DNA of 64,000 bases, taken from the NCBI GenBank assembly GCA_037903355.1, contig JBAJFE010000038.1:248001-312000 (forward strand), given 5' to 3'. Source of the stretch: Trichuris trichiura (taxonomy: Eukaryota > Nematoda > Enoplea > Trichinellida > Trichuridae). Below, in pieces: positions 51,301 to 63,300 of this stretch (position 1 is its first letter; each line of letters opens with the position of its first letter). The notes beneath the pieces are model-generated. The model was not told the origin of the DNA and made no database searches. It saw nothing but the letters and a program-made list of their open reading frames with translations. Both the position numbers and the translations under genes were made by a program.

Positions 51301-54300
51301 GCGCTCTTTCTTCGCACTGAAAACAGGATAAGTGCTCAGCGTGTTCGTAACAGCGCAAGAATACAACGTTCCGTCCGTGCTGCTCTGTCTTTCATCCCGC
51401 TGTGCTAGTCCCCTACAAGGATTAAGAGTTAGCTTAAAACACTGCTCTGTTTTTTTCAATAATAACTGTTTTCATCACTACTTCATACGGTATGTTTTCT
51501 TGCCCGTTGATGGGTTCTGAAATTAAACCGAAGCAAATGCCCTACCAACGGATGGATGAGCAACTCATCCTCAAATTGCTCATCCATCCATTGGTGGGGC
51601 ATTTGCTTCGGTTTAATTTCAGAACCCATCAACGGGCAAGAAAACACACCGTATGAAGTAGTGATGAAAATCCATTGCCCCGTTAAGAAGCATCCCGTCT
51701 TCAAAATAATAACTGTTAATCTATTTATTGGTAGGGCGTTTGTTTAATTTCAGAAACCAAGAACGGGCAAGAAATAACTGTACCGAAGTTCAAACATGAA
51801 GGCGTTTGGTTCCACTAAGAAGCATCCGGTTTTCAAGATCATTTATACCTTAATATGACAAACATGCTTGAAGATGCAGTTTCTTTCGTAACAGGAATTG
51901 GGTATCATGATTGTAATTCCTGCATTTTCTGTTGTTTTGTGCGTTAAAGGCCCTTATCGTCACGTTGAAGACGGGGCAAGGTCAATCCCGGAAGCTGCGT
52001 TAATTCATCCGAGCCAGATTAACATACCAACACAGACAAAAATAGGAAAAGCCTTAGATTACCTACCCAAACCAAGATTAAATGCTTTTTACTTTTATTT
52101 CGCAGCGTCCAATGAACAGGAAACTCTGTAACTAAAAGTACAATACGATAAATATGCCTAAACAGACTGCCCTGCCAGGATCGTAAGCAGACACCATACA
52201 CAGTTGAACCTCCGTAAGTTGACCACCCAACAGACTGGTCAACTTACAAAGAGCAAACTAGCACCGCGTCTATATACTACGTCACGGCTAAAGCCGTCAA
52301 CTTTCCACTTAAGGTGGTCGACGTATAGGGGTTGTCCTTGCGCTTATTAACCTGCGGACCAGCAAACTGGTCAAAATTCGGTCGCCTTAGGGAAGTGGTC
52401 AACTTTGGAGGTTCCACTGTATATGCTTATCACGGAACGGATAGGTAACTGCCTGGTTTACCTTCAGATATGTTTTTCCTGTCTATCAAGCAACCTTGCG
52501 CGAACTTGTTTCGTGGAAACGCAATTCTATTAACATCATTGATGTTGAAAATATGAGATAAGTACCACGCTGGCGACGTGGCATGCTCTTGTGTGGTATA
52601 TTAGCAAAAAACACGAAGTGAAACGTAAGAATTGCATGCAGGGCTTTCAGCACTGACCGGTTTCGTCGTCAATTTTCTGAAAATGTACTCTTTCCGTTTC
52701 AGTGCGAAGCGTTTTGCACACACATAATGAGATTCGTTGTGAATAGTGCCTAAATTTAACTTAATTTTTATTATAACACTTCATGTACATCCTCTTACGC
52801 TTAGTGCATACATTCACTTATATAACTACGCAATCAGCAAAGAGCCTGTATTGTGCGATATATGTAATAACTGCGTGGTGAAAATGAGACATTCTTTTAG
52901 CGTTTTGAGATTTTGTTGTCCTCTAGTACAGGGAGGAAACCGTGTTATTAAGGTGAATGCTACTGGAAGGTTTCAACGCGGGGCCACGTCTTGTCCATAC
53001 AGAGCATGGTATGTAATGGAGTAACATTTGGTACTAAGCTCGGTCAAATGATGTTTCATTTTAAAGCAGGTTTTCTTCAATTTAAACGACTTCTCGGTGA
53101 AGTGAATATGCTTCGTGAATTGCTGATTTGTGGGTGAAAAAATTAGACTTGGGACTTGAAAACAGAAAGATAGCCCCTTTTTTTCATTCTTCTCTATCTT
53201 TTTTCTGTACCTTGCTTGTCCTTTTATTTTTCCTTTCACTTTCCTGCCTTTCATGCGATTTTCTATGCGCGTGTTATTTTCTTTGCCTTTTTTGTTCTTT
53301 CAGTTTCATCGTTTTTGCCATTTTTCTCTTCTTCTTCTTCTTCTTCTTCTTCTGCTCCTCCCCTCCTGTTCTTATGTCCATGTTTTTCCTTCTTTTACTT
53401 TTTTTTGCTTTTTATATTCCTATTACTTTTCGCATCCAGTTGACGCCATATTCTGACGTGTAACAAACTTAAGATTCTAAGAGACCAATTCCCATGTGTT
53501 GTGTGTGTGCATGAGCTTAAATGTTTCGGCTGCTATATTCGCTGGACAGGAAACACATTGTCTCACAGATTCCCGCAGCATTTAAACAACATGAGTTGGC
53601 ATAATAACGCTAAGAACGACCTACAGAGCATTATCTCAGTCAATGAAAGATATTCCCAGTCTGTTCAGCGGTTAACTGAAATGACTTAAAAGTTTAAAAC
53701 GTCTAGCCATACGGAGCTTCTCTCAGAATCCCAAAATATCTAGCAGGCAGAACTGTGATGCTGAGCTTTAAATGGTGTATTATTAAAGCATCTGTGACTA
53801 TGGAAAATAAAAGAACCATTCTATATGAGACATAGCAAAACAGTAAAGTGCGATAATGGAATCGAGGTCGATGCCGTAAGGACGTAACTTTTAAATACAA
53901 CACTAAATGTTGCCACATTATGGGGACGAACAAACACACCCTTCACTGCCCCTTCCCCCATTACGCGATGGGATATTCGCGCTTTAAGTATCGACACCGA
54001 GTAGTGGAGACGAACAGACTAATGAAACAAGCCGGGGTTGTTTTTCCAATATATGCTTGGTATGAACTATGAATGGCGAATCTCAAATGTAAAAAGTACA
54101 CGCACTGCTAACCACACTGGCAAAAAGAATGGACGAAACAGCGGTAAAGAAAAGTCCAAGAAACATGATGTGAGTAAGAATGAGGAAAGAAAAAAAGACG
54201 AAAACATTAAAGAAAGCAAAAATGGACATAAATAAGAAACAAGAATACGAAATAAAAAAATTGAGAAAGGAAACGTGAATAGAAAACGAAAAGAAGACAA

Positions 54301-57300
54301 AGACAACATACGCAAGAAATGACATCAAATATGAGGTCATGAGAGAAGAATAACAAAGGAACAAAAACATAATAATGAAAGAAGCCATAATCACACGTAA
54401 AAAGAGAAAAATGAAGGGATTATTTTTCAATTTCCATTTTAGGTTCAATTTCTGTTCCAATAAGTCAGCGATGTAGAAAACGCATTCGCTCTACCTGCAG
54501 ACTGTCGAAAGTCAAAGCTCATTTGCCTGACTTAAATGCCAAATGTTTTTACTCTATTCCCTATGCCAACAGTATACTGTTGGCAGGACACGCTCTGTCC
54601 CTGAAAGCTTCGTCCTTTCAGTTTAGCAAAATGCTTTCGTTTCTGTGCTAAGTAATAGCGCAGTTTTATGCTTAAAAGACTGTGGGTCATAGCCACGTAC
54701 GATGAAAATTCAGCCTAACACCTGGAACATATATGTATGCTTATTATAGACCACGTGAACTCATTACTGAGGACAATGGCGAGGAAGATGCACCAGATGT
54801 TCGAGGAGCACTTTTCTCAAATTTCCAGACCAATAATACCACACTTGGAAATATTTACTCGTCAGCTTCAGTCACTGTTTGCAACTCGCAGTCACGCGCC
54901 CGTTACAATTAAACCTTGGCAAGGTACTAGTTCTAAGCAAGAATGGAATTTCCGAAGTGAACCTACCGGTGGCAATGCGAAACTTCGCCGAGCGGTCGAA
55001 CGTTTTTTCTCAGGAATCTTCCCACCCGTTTACGCATGTATAATTAACGCTGACTGTCCTCGGGGCTATAAATTGAATGCAAACTATTCCAAGTGCGTCC
55101 GTGACGCAGCCCTGAAAATTGAACCTTTCGGAGACATACCCACGCGAGCAGGACTACTGTTAAAAGAAGCAGCAGAAGATCTTCAATATGTACGTTTCTT
55201 CGTTGAAGAAGCCATTGGTATAGTGAAGCAAATCCAAACACTGTGGCGGCGGTGGGCCTCTGAGACCGTCTACTCCTCCCAGATAATGAGACGGAAAGGT
55301 TGCATTTTTCAACTTGTTCAATTATATGTCTGTCCCTTGTGCATCCTGGGTGGAAACGAGAAAGTGGAAACGGCGAATCTTTTCCCGTGCAATAGTCAGT
55401 GCCTATCCACAGTCAGCGAATGCGTGCAGAAGTTTCATGCACCGCTTCATGAAAGCTGGAATGAAGCCATGCATGTGCTCCAGAAATTCGTCGTTTCTAA
55501 TTCACAAAGGCGACGGGCCACACTGGAGGAAGCTTTGATCGGCCCTCAGGGTATTATTGCTTCAATTAAGGATGCCATTGAAAATGACGCTGTTACGGCA
55601 GGACCATCGATTTCCATACGTTTGGTAAGAACCCCCCTTTCAAGACAAGATAGCAAAGCTTGCGCATTGCTTAATTTTTTTCCAGTTCGACGAATGTGGC
55701 CCTTTCAAAACGGAAAGCCTAATTGAATGGGTGGAGAGAAAAAATCCCCCAGCAGAAGCAATGAAATTTCTTTCCCTCTTGTCGCTAAAACCAAGCAGCA
55801 CGAAACTTTTAAAGGTACGATCGGTGGACTCTCCAGACTTGTCCAGGCACGTCAAAAAAGCAGCTCAAGTAAGCTGGTTAATTACAACCTAGTATTTCAA
55901 TAACAAAGTTGCTTTTAGAACATGTCAAAATTTTTTGGTAACTGGCTGCAAAGGGTACCCGAAATGATTTGTGAACTACCTTCAGCTTCAGCCAAATATG
56001 GACAGAAATGTCTTAAAACAAAGAAAAATATCCTCAAGTCAAGGGACGAAAGGTAAATATGCTTGCATTAGTTGTTCGTAAAGTAGAAGTGATGATTCAC
56101 GCAGAGCTGCTCGCAGGGTTAAGTTATTGCATGTTCACGTACTTTGAAAAAGTTACCTCAAAGTTAATCAACAGCTCCATTACATCTAATTTCTAAGGTT
56201 GCATAGAACGCGCTTCGTAACAACATGTGTTCCACTAACCAACGGAAAAGATTCGCTTCCGTCATTTTTGATAGTATAAGTACATTGCAACTCCTACTGG
56301 CTGCAGCGTTTATCATCCTGAACCGAGTCAGAAGAACGATGACTAATTGTACATAGTAAAGATATTCAAGCTATTGTGCCGCAGCTATTCATTTTTGTTA
56401 TTCTTCCTTTTTACAACTGAATCGATCGCATTATCAAAAATATTGCAGCTGGCACAGCTAGCTGGTGCCTGTTTATTCGTCATAACGAAATTTAAAACGC
56501 AGCTGAGCTAGCTGTGCACGGATGAACAGTAAGTAGAAGAATAACGCTTAGTGAAGGTTTAGCTTGGGCCTTTCAGAATTGTCTACCTCTAGCTTCAATT
56601 CGATGTTAAGGGTTTACTTTAGAATTTATCCATTTACTCGTAGGGTATTTGCTTCATGGTTGACCTTCGGTTCACGGCTTTGGCCTGCTTGATGTTCCGT
56701 AATTGAACTTCAAAATGCCCTACCAGTGAATAGATGAGCAAATTGTTAGAGCAAAAGAGAATAATTCTATACTGTACGCTTCAGAACTGCTCTTGTTCCA
56801 CTGTCAGCGGTGTAAGGGACGGTATTTACTCCGACAAACAATTGGAGATGGATAATACGCTCACATAAATCACGCAAACCAATGCTGAAGCAATACCAGC
56901 TTGCAATTTACTAAATACAGTCGGCTCTCGTTATCCGCGGTTAATTCGTCCAAAATTTTGAGCGTTTCACCGCTTTAAGCTGAATCCGCGTTATATAGCC
57001 CTATGAAAAAGGCCAAATATCTTACATTCTAACCGCTTATTTCGTCCTGCCCCCTTGAATTCCTTCCGGAACGGTTATCACACCTAGTGATCCTTCGAAG
57101 CTTGGTACTACAGAATCTAGCTACGAGGTAATCACATCAATGAGACTGCGCTTGTCCAATGGGGCCAGCCATCAGAGTTCAGGCCGTTAGATACAAGAAA
57201 GCATGAAAGTAAGATGCTCTTTCTTTAAACATTTGGGAATCACCTTGCTTTAATGAGCTAAGCGATGCACTGGTGCGCGGAATGGGTACAGAGCAGAAGA

Positions 57301-60300
57301 AATATAAAATACATAGGCGCACTTAAGCAGAAATAGTGAAGATCACATAGAACATATCCGCATAGAGCAAAATGTCTACGGCAGAAGCGTTTGGGGCATC
57401 ATGAATCAATTTACCCGTTTTCCGTAGGTGGGCACAGATCCCCTGAAGAACGGCCAGGCATATGGTTTCTTGAACTTGTTGGTAGCAAAACTTCTCGCCT
57501 TAAAATTTTAGTTTCCGCAGCTGCCGGAGCTTTATTTAAAAACATTGTTATAGGGAGCTTTCTCTCCGTTTTCTTCGCTTTATCGAATAAATCTAGTAGC
57601 AGCTTCAACGAAGCCGTTATTCCTTGTGTAACCATGATGCCACGTTCCATGAACGGATCATAGTCAGCAGTCATCTCCTTTAGGACCTGCGCTTATTGGA
57701 AAATACTGGCAAGCTTTTGCAGCGCTTAATCCGAGGGTGTTCAGTCTCAATCTTCCACTGAGGGGACTGAACGGAGTGCAGCCACATCTTCCATAACGTC
57801 GCCCTCGCTGCCCGTAGGTGATTGCATCAGTTCCTCAAGTTTCTCGTTGGTGATCAGTTTTCCACAATCTTCTATGTGCTTCCTGATATCGTCTTCTTTA
57901 TGTCGGACAAACTCTCACCTCCCAACTCCTTGTCAATCTTCACTACGTCCATGACTTCCTCATCGATGGTGCCTAAGTTCTCGAATTCACCGACTACGTC
58001 TCCCCACAAACGCTTCCAGCAACCACTGACTGTTCGCGGTGGACAAACCGCGTTCTATAGAATCCGCAGATAACGAGGGCGGACTGTGTTTAAATTAAAG
58101 CAGAATAAAAAATAATTCTTACAATAGTGCCGTACGAGCGTGATGTTGACGCTTTTCGCTAACAATAAGTTTTACAAGAGAAACTCTTGATCTGTATACG
58201 ATAAGTATTTTTTCTTTCTGCGTTCGAAGGTTTGAACTGTACGCCAGAACTGCTATTCTAAATAAGCGATTCAGTAATAGGGCAACACCCTAGTTGGTCA
58301 AGCATATTTTATTTTAAAACGACGGAGTTTTCAAGTATTGAGCAGTTCATCATCAGCATACGTTATATGCATCTATGATCCATGCTATCTTACAAGATGA
58401 ACAGTGAACAGTTATGCTCCCGTTTTTAGCAGTCATATTTTCGTAAATCGTAGTCAGACAGTGAAGGAAACTTACATTTGAAAAAAATATTCCGGTAGTG
58501 GGCATTTAGGCTTTCATTTAAAAACGTATGGTACAATATGACCGCTTCGAGAAAAAGGGGAAGGCGCGGAGCTTTCAGGACCTTCACGTCTTGTCGTCAT
58601 CGTGAGAAGGGAGGGATCTCTTCTTTCATTGTCCTTTTACTAAAAACAAGCATGCCACATCATACCTTCTCCGATCAAATAGATGAGTACTAGAAATTAA
58701 GTCTCAAGCTAAACAATCTGTTCAGTCCCCTCAGTGGAAGATTGAGACTGAAACCAATGAAACCAATGGCCAATGAACAATTCAACAATAGTTAAATCAA
58801 AAGAGAAACCCTGTACAAACTCTTGTGAAGGGGATGGGGCTGTCACATCTTCTAATGCATCGGGTAACAACTTACACAAAGTCGAGTCGCACTTAACGGC
58901 TTGGCTAGCATTTCACCATTCTGTTCTGGAAGAAATGCCTGTTAAGAACGTCCGCGTTTGACGAATAGCAACAAACCTGCCGTACACTAATGGAACAGCA
59001 GCATGAACTAACAAGAATACGCATTCGAGAAATTATTAATAGTACTAGTGTTTCACTCGCAAATCATTTGCAATAACTGTAGTATTTTTGACTCACGCTT
59101 TAGCGAATGTTCGCCAGACAGGTTCGGTTTAAGTAATGACAAAAGTAACTTTTCCCGCTAGGCTGAACGCATAATTGGTGCCCGTTGGAATTTGACGATA
59201 GGGAGGTCTGACAAGAAAAAGCCAGTGCGCTTAATGTTGCCGTGCTAAACGCAGTGACGCAATCAGATGCAACGAAGCTATCTGTTTTTCATAACGACGA
59301 ATGATTGCGGACCATCCCAAGTTAGCTGCAAAGTGCCTCGGGTGCCTACTTGCTGGATTCAATCCTGCACGGTGCAAACCTTCGGGGTATAACAAGGACC
59401 TTCTAGCGCCAAGGGATGCATATATACATCCGCTATAGCCTCACTTTTGCACCTGTAAATGGAGCAGACGACGCCGTGCACAGAACGATGGTAATGTGTC
59501 CGCTCCGTTTCAGCTAATAGATACCAGTGCCATTGCCGACGGCAGAAGGGCTGAAAGCGAGCGGAGACAACTTTGTTTCAAATTGAAAGATCTATATCAA
59601 ATCTGATGTCATTTGTTTGACGATTGCATATCAGTCAAAGAAAAAACAGCTGCTTTTAACGGAAAACGCACAAAGACAGAGGTGTGCGAGCAGCGAAAAC
59701 TTGCGCAGTTTCCATCGCGAGTTTTGCCTGTGTTAAAGAAACAACGGTGAGATTTCAGAAAAACCGGACTGTAAAAAGTTATTGTCTCTGCCCCAGTGCA
59801 CTGTGTCAAGGCGTTTCCGTCCGCAGTGCAAATTATTGACTGAATCTGAACTACGCAGGCGCAGTCTTTAAAAGGCAGGGTCAATGACCAGCTGCAAAAG
59901 CGACACATAGTCCAGCTTGACAAATGAGGGAAGCCAATGACGTTTTCTCAAAGGCTGAATCACCTATGCAAAACACCCTTAGGTTGGTTCGATATGTTCT
60001 GCAAAAGCATTAGAGCTATTCTTTTCAGTAGGTCTCCAGTGTGTAGCACAACATTCCGCTAGAACTTCTCCAGTGATGTCATGTGATGTTCGCTCCTACA
60101 ATCGCTTGTGAATGAACAGCGTTCGCAGAGGCTGCTTTTAGTTCATACAATACTTGGGTTCTCGGACAACTAGTGCTAGGAGAATAATACTATACATTTT
60201 GAAATTGCCAATGCCGACATCACCAATACTTCTGTTGAAACTGCTATGTCCAGACCCGTTTTCACTTTAATCTAAACCTCTTGCTTTTTCTTCATCTCAA

Positions 60301-63300
60301 ATTCAGCGATGAATAATATGACGCTGGTCGTAGTACAAGACAAGCGAGGAAAGTTATAACGCTTAGAATATCAGCGTGCTGCCAAACTATTGGCACTGTA
60401 AAGGTGTTGGCAATTGTGGTACTGTTTGGTGGAGAGCTTAGGTAACTAAAAACTCATCAGCCTTGAATGTACAGCACATCAAGGCTGAAGACACCACCCG
60501 CTCGGACCACAACCACCTGTGGGCAATAAAAAAAAAAGCAAATGCCACAGTGACGCCAGGAAATCTGTCACTGTTTGCCAGCGCAGGCTATGCTGTCTCA
60601 TGAAGCAAAAATTCCATTGGTCGAAGCAAGGCAAAAAGTAGCCAGGCTCCCCTCCCGGCCTGGCACACCAGGAGTACAATGAAACTTGCTAGCCGGTCGG
60701 TTGGCACCTTAACTTCGCATATAAATCAACCGGCTGCCGTTTAACTTGAAAGTACCTTGACATAAGCAGTTGCGCTCAACAAGACGGATCCACTTCCCTC
60801 GCTCTTTGTCTCTTTCTTTCCAACCAACGGTGGACATAATCTCCTATTACCTTTCACATTTTGTGGCCGGGAAGACGAACGAACTGCACGACCCAAATCT
60901 CGCTTTGGTTAATCAATCAAGCTTAAGAATTTCTAGTCACAACCAGAAAACCATTTCAGATATAATGCTGACCAGTTTCGCTACAAGAAACCGGGTCGCG
61001 TCAATTTTTTTCCTCCATTCTTCTGCTTGTTCCTTCTTCAGTCGAAGACACCGTTTCTTTGAAGTCCCTACTCCCCTTCTGCATCGATCCACCCATTTAT
61101 TCCAGCCGCTCATATTCACTTGACGGGCAGTCAAGCGGCACTCAAAAGTGGCAAAAGAGTGATGGGTGTCCAGACGATGTAAAGACGGCGGCTGGAGGAG
61201 AAACGAGCTCTTTCCACGCCGTGAAAGATTGGCCAGGAGGTCTTAGTCAATCGAACTTTACACTAGCTCCCATGAAGGAGAGTGCTGCTATGATGCTACA
61301 AGACTTGCCGCGCTCAACTTCTTCCGTTACTTAAAGCAAGGGTACGGATCCAAACGATGCAGGGCGGTTAACCATTTATAGAGAAGCCTGAACGAAAAAG
61401 CTTTTGAAACGCTGTGGCAATCACACGTCCCAAAAAATTTAGTCAACCAGGCGGACAACTGGTTCTTTAACAACACGCACGTAGTAATATATCCACGCGC
61501 ATATCTCGCATCAATGGCGAAAAGAAACTAACTAGTTAACACTTTCCGCACGCTACGATTTCAACCATCCGCGTTAAGTACTAAAGGTCGCAGCGCTCGT
61601 TCTAGTCACCAAGACCACCGACCAGCATGAATTGATTAAAGGGAAGTGCCAACGCAGCGCCACCTGCAAAGGGCGGCAAACTTAGACTAGTTTGGAGCAG
61701 AGAAACAGCTCACTTCAGCAGACTTGAAAATTGCCGGAACCAGACGCAGCGGTCAGGCAGGTCAAAAATGACGCTTCGCTTTTTATCGGGTGGGTTGTTT
61801 TTTCCAGCTCAGTAGCGCAAGGGAAATCATCACTTTTGAGCAGCCGTTTGCTGCTACGTTAGACAACGATAAGCCGTCGTGGTTCAGGTGAAACTTAGAA
61901 AGCTACTCTCCTTGCTTAACTCGCCAGCAAGTACAGTTGTACGTTAGAAAACGAGAACGGACAACGCTGCCCTATTTGTCATCATCTGCAGTCATTTTTT
62001 AAAATTATCCAGTTGTCCTTCGGCTCTTACTAAAGTCTGATCCTGCGTGTCCAAGCCCTATCGCAGGGCACCCAATCGTTGCACAGCACACAGTATGCCT
62101 GCATTCAATTCTACCACCTATTGGTCTGTTGGATTATGAACACCGAGTAAGCGACAAAGGTCGGTAGTTCTACCTGCGGCATCGACCCCGCAACAATCGA
62201 ACTCTTCGCTTGGTTTCAGATTATTACTCATCTTTGAGCCGCATACAGCTGTCCATCGAGTAGTAAGCACCGGCTGTGCCGGTGTGGTAGGTCAGAGTGC
62301 AAAGAGACCGGTACTTTTGCTTCTCTTGTCGCATCTGGGCAGCCCACTTTTGGGATAGGCTTCAAGCAATTTTTCCACTTTGTCATTTGTTTGCCGTATC
62401 CGCCAAGTCGGCGGGCACCAGTCATTTGCAACTACAGTGATGCGTAGCACCTGCTTCTTTCTTCTAATATGGTGAGTGAACGGAAGCAGCACAGTTTTAG
62501 CCGTAGACCTCAATAGCGCCCTCAGTGTATGACGATATCACTCTTTGACGAGTTGTTTCCTTTCGCTTAGCTACATCGGTACCTTTCTGGATAATTCGCA
62601 TTTGGCATCGACGAACGAAACTATACCGTCAACCGTTTCGGATGACATGCCTGTATTGTCCACTACAACACCGCACAGTTCACTTCCGCAGGCTACGCAA
62701 GAACCCAAGACGTCGGAAATTGTGGAGGAAGAGCATTTGCAAGCTGAGGACGACGACCAGGATGGTGAAGACTTGCCCGCCGAAATCATCAATGCCGGAG
62801 TGTCCTCTCGGCCGATGCCCCCGTTAAGCTCAGCTGATCTTGAAGAAAAACTGCGCCGACTAACCGAGGTATAGTCCTGAAATTGACCTTATTTTCTGTT
62901 TCCCTTCCGTCAGGATAAGGATTAACTCGGTAGGACAAATGATAGTACGGAGAACATGATCGATAGGCGACTTTTCTAGCCTAGCTGTGGTAATCGATCT
63001 AGTTCCTAAATGTATCTGGGAGTTTTAATCTTTTCCCAACTGGGAACTTCACCGCTTCTCCGTCGGGATGCTTTCAGAAAGCATGGTCAATCAGGCGAAT
63101 GGACCGAACGCAGTCATCTTTTCAATACAATTCTCTATTGGAAGTTTTCAGTTTCTCGGCAATCGTTTAAACAGCCTGATGACCAAGCAGCAGCTACAAG
63201 AGAGATAAGGACAAATCGTCACAGCTTGGCCAAGGAGCAACTGTCAGCAGTGTGTTACTTGCGCAACTAGTTTGAAGCGACCAGACGGCGTTGCTGACTG

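Noticed and set aside
54083..54460. 125-codon minus-strand frame
   Set aside because: Low-complexity antisense of a purine-rich tract inside a glypican intron.
55625..55726. Continuation of the large glypican reading frame past 55624
   Set aside because: It reads through a 61-bp intron; splicing GTAAGA to TTTTTCCAG restores FDECGPF in phase.
55815..55868. Earlier glypican exon 4 donor at 55815 (GTACGA)
   Set aside because: The later donor GTAAGC at 55869 is stronger and leads through a 50-bp intron, in phase, into the clearly conserved WLQRVPEMIC exon.
61059..61334. 91-codon plus-strand frame as a missing glypican exon
   Set aside because: It has no glypican motif, and exons 5 and 6 already join in phase without it.
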